A program made the position numbers and the translations under genes. A stretch of 64,000 nucleotides of DNA from Setomelanomma holmii. Its lineage: Eukaryota; Ascomycota; Dothideomycetes; Pleosporales; Phaeosphaeriaceae. The stretch is from positions 1 through 64,000 of the forward strand of contig ML978268.1 in assembly GCA_010015745.1 (NCBI GenBank). The letters are read 5' to 3'. The notes below the pieces were generated by a model that saw only the letters and a list, made by a program, of their open reading frames with translations, searched no databases and was not told where the DNA came from. Positions 1-11,318 of the stretch are shown here, in pieces (within the stretch, counting starts at the first letter, position 1; each line of letters begins with the position of its first letter).

Positions 1-1454
1 GCACCATTTTGGCTGCCTCTCGCTCTACACGCTTCTGTTCTGCCTGCTTCTTCTTGAATAAGGCAGCTTGAGCTTTAAGCTCTCTCATCTCTGCTTTTTG
101 GAGTTTCTCTTGCTCCTCTTCTTGTTGTGTTACTCTTCTACGCCACTGAGCTTCCCTAAGCTTTCTTGGAGACCAGAGGACAGCACCACCATGATACTCC
201 TCACGCTGCTGCAGGTCAAGGACCTTACCCTTCTTCTTACGCTTCTTTTTGAGCTTAAGCGCTTCTTGTAGCCTCTCATTCTCGCCTTTAAGAAGCTCAT
301 TTTCTACCTGAACGTGGTGGAACTGCTGGGTGATCTTGTGGGCTCTTTCCTCCTCCCCATCTCTCATAGCCTTCTCAATAACGCTCCGAAGCCCAAAATA
401 ACAGGAAGAAGTCGCCCTTTGTCATAGGAACAAGGCCTTGAGTCTTCATGAGATGCGTAGTGAGCTCCTGGCTGTAGGAAGCCGCCAGAGGAGCAAAGCA
501 AACTATATCAAGTGGCTGAAGAGTATGGGTGCTGTGAGGTGGAAAGACGGCTACAAGTATCCTCTTATGAAGGCAGAGCTCTATAAAAGCGCTGTTCACA
601 TGAGAGGCGTGGCCATCTACAATGAGAAGCCTCCACTTCCTGCCAAGCCCTGCCTTTCTCTTTGTGTGGCGGTAGAATACCTGCTCTAGCCAGCCTATAC
701 TGACGTCGTTATTGGTCCATTCAGCGGGTGATGAAGTGACGAAAACCTCGTGCTTTCCGGCCTTAATATCCTCCACCCAAGTAGAGCGTATGGAGCAGTT
801 TTGAGAGGCGTAAATGAGCCCTGGAGGAAGAGTACTCCCATCAGCGCAGACTCCAGCCAGGACAGTTACCCACTCTCGTGAGCCATCTTGAAGGACATGA
901 GTTACTTCTCCTGACTCCCACATCCTCTTGCTGAAGATCCTCTTCTGCTTTTCAATAACACCAATCATAAAGCCCTTCTCATCTATATTGTACGTATGGG
1001 CAGGCTCTACGTCATACTCCTTAATCTTCTTATAGAGAAGATTAAAGTATTGATCGTACTTTGCCTCAGAGTCAGCATGGTGGCGTACAGCGTCCATGCC
1101 CTCAGTCCAGCATGAGATAAGATGGTCGTTGTTTCGGCTGATGAAGCGTGTCACCCAGCCATCTCCAAGGTACTCGTGGGCGATATCCTCTCCAAAATGA
1201 CGCGTCATCTCTCGAGTAGGTGCTAAGCCTCTCTTTACAAGTCCATTGATGTACTCTACAAGTAAGGACTCCTGTTGTGGGTGGAGTTTCTGCTTGTTGA
1301 TTTCCTGTTGCTCAATCGACTGCTGAACACCCTTACATCTTCGCATTAACGTAGTTCTTGAAACGTTGAATTTTCTAGCACATGCTCGGTACGTTAATTG
1401 TTCTCCTGATTTCTGCGATTTGTACGCTTCAATTGCTTCGTCAATAGCTGCCAT
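1..1454 (-). mobile_element. Broken pogo/Fot1-type DNA transposon (DDE transposase)
   Basis: The minus strand from 1454 encodes 359 residues of a DDE1-superfamily (pogo/Tigger/Fot1) transposase. An N-terminal helix-turn-helix (RKFNVSRTTLMRR, residues about 28-40) and a CENP-B-like second HTH are followed by the catalytic acids: D158 in YNIDEKGF, D280 in IVDGHASH and D316 in LQPLDIV. This frame stops at 375 just after FFLLFWAS. The typical Lys/Glu-rich coiled C-terminus then resumes in another frame (LRSVIEKAM onward, about 398 down to base 1) and runs off the window. A short internal deletion therefore shifts the frame, so the copy is probably not autonomous. The end nearest the monooxygenase lies between about 1460 and 1560. 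I could not identify the terminal inverted repeat, because its partner is outside the window. Confidence 0.85.
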
Positions 1455-1499
1455 ATTGGTGGAGTTATCGCGTGTTGAAGGTGGTGTTATTTTTGTGTT

Positions 1500-3179
1500 T
1501 TGATTTTGGGGTGGGTCGGATCACCGAGCGGGTCGTATCGGCGATCGACACGGTACCGGTATGCCAAGGCCGAAGATATTCGAGGCTACATTGAGTCTGT
1601 CGCCGATCAGCATGATCTCCGCCAATACGTCAAGACTGGACACAAGGCCGTGAAAGCAGAATGGGATAAGGACCGGCGTGTTTGGCGTGTCAGCATCACC
1701 CAGACCGACGGCAGAGACCTTGTGATATCCAGTCCTGGTGTAACGGACGGGGAATTTGACACCACTTTTCACGATGAACGCGATGTTCTCATTAATTGCA
1801 CTGGGTTTTTCAACAACTGGAAATGGCCCAACGCGGCGAACCAGGACAAATTCGAGGGCGATCTGTTACATACAGCGGCATGGCCCAAAGACGCAGACAG
1901 CCGTATCGACGGAAAGACCATCGCCTTGATTGGAAATGGCAGCAGGGGCGTCCAAGTCCTTCCAGCAATCACTGATCGGGTAGAAAAAGTATACGTTCAC
2001 ATCAGAAGTCCCACGTGGGTCACTACTAATTTCGCCGCCAAATTCGCTGGTCCAGGAGGGACAAATTATGATTATTCAGAAGAACAAAAGGCACTCTGGG
2101 AAGCAGACCCTGCCGCGTACTTGGAATATCGGCTGGAGATTGAGGCGGAGCTGAATGCTCGCTTTAAGCTATACATTGACCACTCACCAGAGCAGGAAGC
2201 CGCTCGCCAGTACGGACTCAACGAGATGGCCTCGAAGCTTGGTCGAAAAGAAGATGTGCTGGAAAAGCTGGTCCCCAAGTTTTGCTGTTGGGTTTGTGTA
2301 CCTTCGTGATCCCAATTTGATGTGGCTAACACGCCGTTCAGATGTCGTCGCACGACGCCCGGTAACGGATACCTAGAGGCACTTTGCCACCCCAAATGTG
2401 AAGTCATTTGGGGCAAAGTGGAGGCGTTCACGTCAGATGGTTTGAGCACCTCATCAGGCCGTGTCACGACTGGCGTGGACACGATCATTTGCGCGACTGG
2501 GTTCGACCTATCGTGTGCGCCTCGATTTCCGATCATTGGTCGTGGCGGCGTTGACTTAGCGGAACGTTGGCGGGAGAACCCTCACGCCTACCTATCCGTG
2601 ACGGCCACTGATATGCCTAACTTCTTTACTGTGCTCGGCCATTTCTCTCCTCTGGGTCACGGTAGTCTTGTCACATCTATTGAGATGGTGACTCGATATA
2701 TTTGCGACCTTATTCGTAAGCTTCAAACGCAGAACTACAGCTATGTGCTACCCAAGGCCCACGTTGCTGCTGCGTACCAGAAACATGCACTTGCATGGCT
2801 CGCACAAACAGTTTGGGCAAGTCATTGCGCAAGTACTTACAAGAACGGTACCGTTGATGGTGATCTCAACAGCCTGCATCCTGGCAGTCGGTTGCATTAT
2901 TTTGAGCTCTTATCGACCCTTCGATACGAAGACTTTGAGTGGAAAAGCCTTTGCGAATCATCAGACTTGATGTTCGCTTGGCTGGCTAACGGATTCACGG
3001 AGAAAGAGTCGAGCATACAGGGGGAAACAAATCTGATGTAAGTGTTCTCCCTACCATAATTCGCTGCATAGTTCATGGATCGAGATTAACATATAACTAT
3101 TTGGATAATTAGATGGTATCTACAACCAGACAAGAGATCGAAGCAAATTCAGAGAAGAGATGTAAATGGGCGCGCTTGA
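1500..3179 (+). pseudogene. Truncated, frameshifted flavin monooxygenase (Baeyer-Villiger type)
   Basis: This is a flavin-containing monooxygenase of the cyclohexanone/steroid monooxygenase type, an NADPH- and FAD-dependent oxidant of ketones or related substrates. The text runs from AEDIRGYIESVAD through the NADPH-binding region (IALIGNGSRGVQVLPAI) and TPGNGYLEAL to the ATGFD motif. The N-terminal FAD Rossmann motif is missing; it would lie where the transposon now sits. An extra T in the TTTT run at 2280-2283 breaks the frame. Without it the protein reads KFAVG and joins across an intron (2292-2341, GTTTGT..TTCAG) to CRRTTPG. A second intron (3038-3112, GTAAGT..TTAG) leads to a last exon ending at 3179. 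The gene has a lost 5' end plus a frameshift and is almost certainly dead unless the extra T is a sequencing error. Confidence 0.85.
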
Positions 3180-5304
3180 CGGTATACGATTCGTCTGGAA
3201 TAGATTGCGCGCCTGGACACCCACGGACTTTGTTGAAGTCGCATTTATGAGGCTGATCATAACCAAAAGGAATGAGATGAAGTACCTCGTATCCTTCATA
3301 GTGGTCGGATAGTCTATGAAAGCTAGAGAAAACAAGAGCTGTACCTTGATTGCAGGTTGCGCAGACTTAGAGAAGCGAAGACTAAGATAGAGATGATGAT
3401 GCTCGACACCCTTCGAGTCGTCCATGACATTATATACTTTTCAGACCACTGAGCATAATGCCATCACATTTGACGGAGGTTCAGCAAAATCATGCTGATT
3501 CGATCCAGAATATGCCCCACAGATATACATGAAAGGGGCACGACAATGTTAACATGCCCCGTAGACATATATGAAGACACTGCCCTCTGTCGGAGACCAA
3601 AGTCAAGCAAGTGTTTGTCCAGGATCGACTACGGTCGGTGAGATGGCGCGCTCGTGTGTCCCCGCCTAGATTGATATATGTAACGGTACAGAGGGGGGAG
3701 GACTGCGCTGAATTGACTACCTGAGGTGGGCGGAGCTACATATATAGACTGCCGTACATGAGCTATCCCAACTCGTACTAGAGTGGGTCTGGGCAAGGCC
3801 CAAACCGTTACAATATACGTTCACCTTCTGCAGTCGTACACTGGTTCGGGCCCACTCTTCACATTGGCGAGCATGGAACGCTGAAGACTCGCAATCCGAC
3901 GAACTGTCCGACTTATCGTGGGAGTGTCAACTTCACACCCGCCAAGGCAGATTTGCCCTAGAAACGTGTTCAAAGGCGACTGGCGACGTCTATTAGTGGG
4001 TGGCAAATGCATGGCACGAACGAGGCATAATCGAGGAATGAGGTCCCACATTCTCCGTTTCTCTGAGGCGTAATTTTGGTCCTATCGAAGCGGCGAGATG
4101 TGTCAAATTTAGCCGTGTAAGTGTAGTAAAGAGGATGGACGGGAGGATCTCGCCGCAAACACGCTGATATAACATCGGGGCGAGTACCCCAAGTCGCTCT
4201 GACAGAGGATTACAACGGACCACAGACTAGATTAAGCGTTTCGGCCCGTCGTCCGTATCGACGAGATTCTCGGTGGACTCTTGCACAGTACTGCGACTTC
4301 GTTGAAGTCGGACCAGGTAAAGCTTGGCGATTTGAGCACACCTTAACGGACGATGGTGTGGGCGGCTTGAGCGACCTCAAATCGGGGAGGACTTATAGGG
4401 CCCAAGTTGCCACCGGCTACATCGGAACCTTTAGAAGGTGGAAATTTGGATAGAGAGAGGACTTATTGGCGGGCAATCTTGAGGAGAAGAAAGAACAGTG
4501 GAAGATGGGTGATGTGACGTATGGCCCGCTGTGTGTTCACTTGGAACACGAACCGGCGGTGTTCAAAGTCGGGGATTATACTTCATGCTTCCTTGAACAG
4601 AGTAAGCATAGCAAAGACTAGCATACGACTGAAGCAACTCACTGAGACCATAATGAGCGTTGCACAATCCTTGACCAATGACTAGATATAGCTCCATGTT
4701 ATATCTATGCTTATATCACGCAGAGTTTCCCCCCAAGCTCGAGCGACAGCAACGGGCACCGGAGCTCGTGTGTCACGACCATTCAAGACTTGTTGGGCGA
4801 TCAAGGCTCTTGTTGCTCTTCCAGGATGGAGGCGAGCTCTCTCGCACCAGCGATCCTGTTCAAGTGATCATCCGCATAAGGTTACCAAGGCGTGGTGTTG
4901 GTCACACATTGAAACACGGCCGGACGGACCCATCAAGTGCAGCAATCATCCGTGCGCACTGTATCCGGCGCCCCGGCACCAGAATCAGAATGCAGCAAAA
5001 ATCGTCGTGTCGAGTTCGAGACCAAGTTCGTCTCTAAGGCGGCTGATGTTGTGTCCATATTGCCGCATAGTCGTGACCGGTGAGTTGGTCAACGCTCCAC
5101 GTCCTTGGTTCTTGGTGCAGCTGTTTCCCGACATGACTCGTGATTCATAACGCGTCCCAGATTTCGAACGTGCTTCCAGAATCCCTGGAATGAGGAGTCA
5201 TTCACCGCTCGTACGGTATTGAGGCGTTACACAGACGGCTGTGTGCGATGGCTTCTTGCAGAATTTGCATGCAAGCTTCTCCGTGAAGCAGTACTTTGAG
5301 GTAT
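3180..5304. other. Gene-poor stretch
   Basis: No convincing gene is visible. Open frames here are short, overlap in several frames and lack recognisable motifs. The stretch holds the solo LTR at 3679-3812. Two similar runs of about 23 bases lie near 3511 and 3557 (ATGCCCC followed by AGA and TATATGAA-like sequence), which looks like remnant repeat sequence. An open frame at 4707-5150 (plus) has no recognisable domain and unconvincing composition. Confidence 0.5.
3679..3812. mobile_element. Solo LTR (134 bp) with 5-bp target duplication
   Basis: The element begins TGTAACGGT and ends ACCGTTACA, a perfect 9-bp terminal inverted repeat with canonical TG..CA ends. It is flanked on both sides by ATATA (3674-3678 and 3813-3817), a perfect 5-bp target site duplication. 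Inside is a TATA-like CATATATAG and a short hairpin, TGGGC..GCCCA. The length and ends fit a fungal Ty1/copia-type LTR left after recombination between two LTRs. No integrase or reverse transcriptase is present. The AT-rich duplication slightly weakens the argument, since such sites can match by chance. Confidence 0.75.
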
Positions 5305-6581
5305 TCAGGATGAGTACTGCAACTCGATGCCAACGGATCGGAAGATCTGCTCTCGTTTCTTGAGGTCCAGGCTCGCACCTAGCGTAAACAAGAGCTCCTT
5401 GATTCTGCCTTCCCATAACAGGCCGATCCGCCAATCCTGGTCGACTTTTGCTTTGAGGACCCCCGAAACATCATCATCGGGCGAAACGGTTGGGCGTTTC
5501 CAATCTGGGCGCAACTTCTTGACCGCCCACTCGGTATCGGTGTTGCTGCGGCGTCGCCAGAGCTCGCATCCGAGCTGCAGCTCGCTCTCATAAGAGTAGA
5601 AATTGAAATCGAAACGTGAGCACAATGCAAGACTAGGACCAGCCTTGACAGCGTATGTGGAAGAAAGATTTCCCATCAATGGGTTAAGGGTCAGGGTCAT
5701 GGTATACGGGAAGCCCGGATGGTTGGGTAAGGTGGTGAAGCGCAGACCGGTACTGATGCCTCCACTCTTGTTCAGAATGCCGTAGTACAGTTCTGCACCA
5801 GCGCTGAAGCGACCATGCACTGGCTCCACCTGGTCTGGGTTAATTGGCTGCGTAGGCGTAACCCTGGGATCTGGCCCGAAGTTGTAGAGCCCTCGCACGC
5901 CCATCAGCGCCGAGTCGGTACTGTACATGTATTCTGTACTATATTTGCCAAAGTCATTTTGCAACAGCGTGAGGATTGTTCCACCATTATTGAGGTTCGA
6001 ATCGCTCACGGCGGCAATCCTGAGCTGTCGTGTGGGAGTGAGGCGTCGCAAATACAGGGCTTCGAGTCTTGACTGAGGTAGAAAAATGCGCCCGTAGAGC
6101 AGAGTATCTGCCGTGTCTTAGCTGAGCTCCCAGAAGCGATGCCGGCATTCTCACTTCTGCGGTCGACGCGCCGCCCAGCATGCCACGTCTCCCACCACCA
6201 GCTTTCGTCTGGCTTTCGGAGCTCTTGGAGGTGCTTATAGCCTCGAATGACATGATGCAGATCTATCCTTGAGCTCTTGAAATCCTTTCGTAGCGGCAGG
6301 GAGGAGTAGAGGTATGACACGGAGCCATCCACCACGCCAACACTTCCAATAGTGTACGAGGTTGCGAAGTTCGGCGCTGCGAGCGACGATATTTGCAATC
6401 GTAGTCCGCGTGGTATTTGGAAGTCAAGTAATGCTGGATACGCAGTTAGTACATACTCTACCCAAGGCGCTCGAAGACACGTACCTCGCGCCGTCGCATT
6501 CAGCGCGCCATATGAGTTGTCGACATTCCAGTGTGAAGCTTCGTAGAATGCATGTTGCACATTCTCCATGAAGTCCAACAT
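5305..6581 (-). CDS. MDM10: Mitochondrial distribution and morphology protein 10 (ERMES/SAM subunit)
   Basis: Mdm10 is an outer-membrane beta-barrel that anchors the ERMES tether between ER and mitochondria and also assists the SAM complex in Tom40 assembly. Three exons: 6581-6485, 6433-6155 and 6107-5305, giving 392 aa. Intron 1 (6434-6484) begins GTACGT and has an ACTAAC branch site; intron 2 (6108-6154) begins GTGAGA. The spliced protein starts MLDFMENVQHAFYEA and contains PRGLRLQISSLAAPNFATSY, LRRLTPTRQLRIAAVSDSN and STDSALMGVRGLYNFGPDP, and ends ELQYSS, all family hallmarks. The length fits the fungal family. It is divergently paired with MRT4 across a 208-bp spacer. The call is firm; exon joins are inferred from consensus and frame. 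Confidence 0.95.
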
Positions 6582-6789
6582 GTCTTCGTCATCGGCGCAG
6601 CATGGTCGAGTCTATCTGCAAAGGAAGCGTGGGAGAAGAATCTACACCTGCATTGCGGACCTGAACCGCGGTTGCCAAGTTCGGAGGTTCGCCAAAAATT
6701 CCCCGCCCAAATTGTTGGAACTTTGCGACCGACCTCGAACTTTTTCCTGATTGCCACAAAAACGCTCGAATCTCTGCAACACCGCCAAA
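6582..6789. promoter_or_regulatory. Short shared promoter between MDM10 and MRT4
   Basis: The 208 bases between the two divergent start codons must hold both promoters and both 5' leaders. No clear TATA box is visible. The call rests on geometry only. Confidence 0.5.
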
Positions 6790-7546
6790 ATGCCAAAATC
6801 CAAGCGCGCGAAGGTCGTGCATCTCACCAAAACCGACAAGAAGGGCAAGGAATTGTCGCAGAAGCTCTTCGCCAATGTCCAGGAAGCAGCGGATACTTTC
6901 CAGCACATTTTCGTGTTCTCAGTGGAAAACATGCGGAACTCGTACCTGAAGGAAGTGCGCGCTGAGTTCGTGGACAGCCGGTGAGGATCTTGTTGAATCC
7001 AAGGCGGCTTCCATCTAATCGTTGCGCAGATTCTTCTTCGGCAAGACAAAAGTCATGGCCAAAGCACTCGGGCAGACCCCAGCTGAGGAGCACCTCACAA
7101 ACCTCTCCAACCTGACCGAGTATCTCGCCGGCAATGTTGGCCTATTCTTCACAAACCGCAATCCTTCCGAGATTATCGAGTACTTCGCCGCATATTCTCA
7201 AACCGATTTTGCTCGCGCAGGCGTCGTTGCGTCGCAAACCTTCACGATACCCGCCGGCGTGGTCCACTCGAGAGGTGGTGAGATCCCCGAGGTCGACGAC
7301 GTAGCGCTACCGCACAGCGTAGAGACAACAATCAGGAAATGGGGTATGCCCACCAGGCTCGACAAGGGCAAGATTGTGCTCGATGCACCGTACACAGTCT
7401 GCAAAGAGGGCGAGGTCATGAACAGCCATCAGACCGCACTACTGAAGATGTTCGGTGTGGCAATGGCAGATTTCAAGATTGATCTCAAGGCATACTACTC
7501 CAAGTCGAGCGAGTCAGTGACGGTGGTAGACGCTATGGAAGAGTAG
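6790..7546 (+). CDS. MRT4: Ribosome assembly factor Mrt4 (uL10-like)
   Basis: Mrt4 is the nuclear paralogue of ribosomal stalk protein P0. It holds the P0 site on pre-60S particles until it is exchanged. Exons 6790-6980 and 7030-7546 join through a 49-base intron (GTGAGG..GCGCAG) to give 235 aa. The protein opens MPKSKRAKVVHLTKTDKKGK, characteristic of Mrt4, continues through FSVENMRNSYLKEVR and FFFGKTKVMAKALG, and keeps the uL10 fold including GLFFTNRNP and IPAGVV. It lacks the acidic P0 tail (SDDDMGFGLFD type), as Mrt4 should. The ATG at 6790 sits in good context (GCCAAAATG) and fits the family N-terminus. Confidence 0.95.
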
Positions 7547-7923
7547 CCAAAGTGCTACACTTGATCAACAGTTACATGCATCATGACGGCGTTTGGGTGG
7601 CGTTATCAGTGGTCAAGGGCAAAAGTGGGTGTCCTAGCAAGTTATGGGACCATCTTCGAGCACAATCCTCCATACCCGTTCGATTCTGGCAAACTGCTCT
7701 CTCGAGACTTCTTCAACTTTGAGCTCTGCATTGAGCTGTGACAGCCTCTTGCGTGTCAAAGCGTGCATGCTTGGTACCCAGTGTATTGCGGCCATATCTG
7801 CATCTGTATTGACATGACCTCAGCCTCCAATCGCCATTCCTACTACGACACGTCCCCATATCAGTTTCGCGGTCTTCTCTCCTACTTGCGGCCTTCAGAT
7901 TCCCATGTCTTTCCCCCATCCCA

Positions 7924-8458
7924 TTACAACATAGCCAACCCAGCAAAAACTCCTCCCACGATCGCACCAACAGCTCCAGGGACGTTTGCGATAGCAGCGC
8001 CGGTGCTCTGTGCGGGTGCAGAAGCCGAAGACGTAGCAGAAGATGTTCGGGACGCCGAGGTCGCCAGAGATGACGATCGCGATACGCTGGACGAGAGAAC
8101 CACCGAGGACGAGGTCGAGTTCGAAGATGGGGTAGGGCTAGCGGAGACGGTCGCGTTGCGAGTAGCGGAACCGGACAAGAGCGCGCTGCCAGAGATGGCG
8201 GCAGAAGCAGCCGATGAGACGCGAGACCGGATGAAAGTGGGAGTAACCTCGGTGGTGGGAACGGCATTACTCAGAGTAGGAATAACGAGGGAGCTAGCGC
8301 CGAAGAAGGGAGCGTTTCCTGGGTCGAACATGGGTCCTGTATCTTTTCCATGTATGTTAGCACTGCTCTGCAACGAACATTTGCCTGAACCTACAAGCTG
8401 AACTCTGCGCAAGAGCAGCACCCAGCATCCCCAGCACAACCAACAGCGCGCGCACCAT
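7924..8458 (-). CDS. Small Ser-rich GPI-anchored surface protein
   Basis: A 160-aa protein from exons 8458-8395 and 8342-7924. The intron (8343-8394) has a GTAGGT donor and a GCTAAC branch. The N-terminus (MVRALLVVLGMLGAALAQ) is a signal peptide. The middle is dominated by Ser, Thr and Ala with several N-glycosylation sequons. The C-terminus ends in a hydrophobic stretch (AIVGGVFAGLAML) preceded by small residues, typical of a GPI attachment signal. It should be exported to the plasma membrane or wall. No enzymatic domain is seen and the family is not recognised. An alternative donor 15 bases upstream (GTTCAG) would also keep frame. It is convergent with MRT4 across 377 bases with no other gene. 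Confidence 0.7.
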
Positions 8459-9575
8459 GATTACTTTCTAGCGTCGTCGAATTACTAAGGATGAGGATAT
8501 GTTTGTATTGTGTATGTCGCAACAAGCAAACAAAGAGCGTTCTAATTATGAAAAGAGTGACTTGAGTAAAGATCGACTACGGTAAGACCGTCACAAGGTA
8601 ATAACGACGACAAGAAAATCGCACGTCAAACGTCAAACCGCGCGCGCGGCATTCCAAGCATCTTATTCATCGCGCCCCTATGAATCGTCTGGATCTCGAA
8701 CAAGCATTTCGATAGCGCGAGCGTCCATGCGCGCGCAACCCATACGAGCCTAGTCTCCCATCTTTGGACTTGGTCTCGTGTCCACGAGAGGCGGCTGTCG
8801 CTAGGCGAGTAGGTGGCGCGCGACGGAGGAGCAGGCTGACGAGCTGAGCGTTGAACACGACGGAGTGCTGTCACTGGTGAGTTGATGCGCGCCTGTTTTG
8901 GCGTGGTGGAAGGGGATGAAGGGATGTGATTGGGTGACCCCTGACGGGCTTGGCAGGTACGCGATGATGGATGCGAGGGTGCTGCGTCATGTGGGCCGAA
9001 GCGTTTGTCCGATTATCGCGAAGCACGATGTCAACAACATCTCCATTACACGATCACTTCTCGATGGGTATTGATTCGAGATGGTATAGCTCGGCGTTCG
9101 CGTTTGAACGACATGATCAAGTTTGGAGTTGTACTAAACCATCTGTATTTCGGTGTTTCGACAAACCACTACGGGAGGTGAATAGGAACCGCGTGCGAAA
9201 GCTGTGAGAGATTCGCGACTCTGGCGCTTCCAATACAAAGAATGCCATAGCACCGATTGACGACCTTTATATCTAGTCAACATGGAGAACCCTACAAACC
9301 GTTGCTACAGCCAGCCTGCATTCAAGAGTACCATCACAGCTGGTGGGGAAGCCACTCTCCGCTTGTGTGAAGACATCCGGATAACACGGGTGTGCGACCT
9401 TCTTTCTGGCGCAAACGCACAGCAATTCTGTGACATCAGTTGCCAAGCCTGGAGCTCCTGCTACCCCACCTTGGAACCTACAGCTACCTCTCCAGCGGCA
9501 CCGAGCGGGTACTATACCACTTCAATTGACTACAGCTTAGCGGCACGAACCGACTTGCGAAAGCACTTACCCAAG
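8459..9575. other. Intergenic region upstream of the Q-rich-tailed protein gene
   Basis: No separate gene is supported. A TATA-like TTTATATC lies near 9268-9275. The frame of the next gene is open upstream from an ATG at 9282, adding a possible 98-residue Cys-containing N-terminus. Because the TATA-like element is only about 10 bases before that ATG, the 9282-9575 stretch is more likely 5' leader than protein. Confidence 0.4.
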
Positions 9576-11243
9576 ATGTCCTCTTCTAGTCTACCCGAAG
9601 TTTTGTTTCAGAAGGTCGACGAGTATGTCGACTCGCTCGCACCTCAGATCCAACCCCGCATCGCGTCTGAGCTGGAACAGTTCCAAAACAGGACCATCGA
9701 CAGTCTAGAAACACAAGTCATTGATGCTTTCCGATCGCTCTTCGACAAGGACAAGAGAGACCCTTCTGCCAGGGATCTGAATGATTCGGCGCCAGATGCT
9801 TACGGTGGCCTGTCCCTGCCTTTCGCAGACGAGATCTCCAAGCTGACCCAGAGCTTCGGCCAGCTCTCTGATGGTGCAAGCGATGACCTTCGAGACATTT
9901 TCGACATCACTGAGAATCGTGGCGGTTCGGGCCAGACGCGATCGCAGGACTCGGGGTTCTCTGGAGGGGCGCGCGGCTTCCTCTCCTCTGCAATCAACGC
10001 TGTACAGGACCATCTCCAGGACAACAATGGTGGCTCTGGTGGGCAGGGCTTCGAGATCGGAGGGCTCCTTGGTGTGATCAGCAATACCGTCAAAGATGCC
10101 TCTCGCAACCCCGAAGAGAAGGCACGACTCATCAGTCCGGAGATCAAGGATAGAGTCGGTGAAAAGCTCCGTTCACAACATGCAAACATTGCTGAGCAAT
10201 TCACTCGCATCGCCCTCGACCATATCAAACGTTGGCTGCGTGGCAACACGAGCACACGAGACCTAGGCGATGGCGCCAAAGCTGAGATCGAAGATCAAGT
10301 GAAGGATCTGGTCAAGGGCATTGGTGGACTATTTGGCAAGAAGTCCTCTAACGAGGGAGCATCTCGAGGTGTTGATGATGGAAGCAATGATCAATCGCGC
10401 GATAGCGGTGGCGGCTTCTCCAAGGTCATCAGCGACAAGCTAAGCACTGGCCTTGCTAGAGTACACAGAGAGGTTCGCATAGAGTTCCGAAAGGTGCTCG
10501 GCGAGATCGAAAAGCAGCTGTTTGAACTGCTACCAGATCAATTCCAAGCGCCGCTCGAGAAGATACTGGGCGGCAATCCCTTCGACTCGCAGCTCGACCG
10601 AGACGCCGGTGGTCAGGCTGACAGGAGCTTTGGAGACGACATCAAAGCGAAGCTTGTCAACAAGATTCGAGACCTTGTGAGGAAAGTGCAGGAGACGCTC
10701 CGAGAGAGTATCCTGGGAGTGGTCAATGGCGGACATCGCAAACTGGAGCACGAAAGCTGGGTCTTCGTACAGAATATTGTAGAGCAGAAGGTCCAGCGAT
10801 ACCTCCCCGATGTCAAGATCTCGGTCCCAGATGACATCGGAAACGAAGGTGTTAGTGTAGGAGCACCAACTGCGAACACAAACATTGGTGGTGGAAGTCA
10901 GCCTTTGCCTCCCTCCCGAGGCAGCTACAACAATACTGGTCCATCCAATACTCAACATGGTGGACAGTCTCAAGCACAACATGGATATGACCCGCCCTCA
11001 CAATACCAGGACAATCAGGGCTATCGGCATGACTCGAACCAACAGCAGCAAGGACATCAATCATACCAGCCACAGCCGCAGTATGATCGACGCGAGCAAT
11101 ACCCTCCGCCTCAACAGTATCATGCGCAGCAGTCTGAGCCGCCGCAAGGTTACTACCAGCAAGACAACGATCGACCAAACCAGAACCGGAGCGGCTACCC
11201 ACAGCAGGATAGATATCGACACAACCAGTCTGGCGGTGAGTAG
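9576..11243 (+). CDS. Conserved fungal helical protein with Gln/Tyr-rich tail
   Basis: A 555-aa single-exon protein starting MSSSSLPEVLFQKVDEYVDS. Residues about 1-420 are charged and helical, with short Gly/Ser-rich spacers (GGSGQTRSQDSG, NNGGSGGQG) between amphipathic blocks. The last 110 residues are low complexity, rich in Gln, Tyr, Pro and Asn (QYDRREQYPPPQQYHAQQ). The helical part resembles an uncharacterised fungal family found near start MSS..LPEVLF; I assign no function. A longer start at 9282 is possible. The reading frame ends at TAG 11241-11243, but the same frame continues for 24 codons with identical composition (QREDSYRNDQFGGGY.. to RPRY) before TGA at 11318. The TAG therefore looks like a recent CAG-to-TAG change or a read-through stop. 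Confidence 0.7.
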   Translation: MSSSSLPEVLFQKVDEYVDSLAPQIQPRIASELEQFQNRTIDSLETQVIDAFRSLFDKDKRDPSARDLNDSAPDAYGGLSLPFADEISKLTQSFGQLSDGASDDLRDIFDITENRGGSGQTRSQDSGFSGGARGFLSSAINAVQDHLQDNNGGSGGQGFEIGGLLGVISNTVKDASRNPEEKARLISPEIKDRVGEKLRSQHANIAEQFTRIALDHIKRWLRGNTSTRDLGDGAKAEIEDQVKDLVKGIGGLFGKKSSNEGASRGVDDGSNDQSRDSGGGFSKVISDKLSTGLARVHREVRIEFRKVLGEIEKQLFELLPDQFQAPLEKILGGNPFDSQLDRDAGGQADRSFGDDIKAKLVNKIRDLVRKVQETLRESILGVVNGGHRKLEHESWVFVQNIVEQKVQRYLPDVKISVPDDIGNEGVSVGAPTANTNIGGGSQPLPPSRGSYNNTGPSNTQHGGQSQAQHGYDPPSQYQDNQGYRHDSNQQQQGHQSYQPQPQYDRREQYPPPQQYHAQQSEPPQGYYQQDNDRPNQNRSGYPQQDRYRHNQSGGE

Positions 11244-11318
11244 CAGCGAGAGGATAGTTACCGCAATGATCAGTTTGGAGGGGGCTATCAACAACAGGAC
11301 TATCGACCACGATATTGA

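Noticed and set aside
4707..5150. A 147-codon plus-strand open frame
   Set aside because: No motif, unusual composition and a second overlapping frame of similar length argue against coding.
9282..9575. Possible 98-residue Cys-containing N-terminal extension of the Gln-rich-tailed protein
   Set aside because: A TATA-like element lies about 10 bases before its ATG and the downstream start at 9576 fits the conserved N-terminus better; kept only as an alternative.
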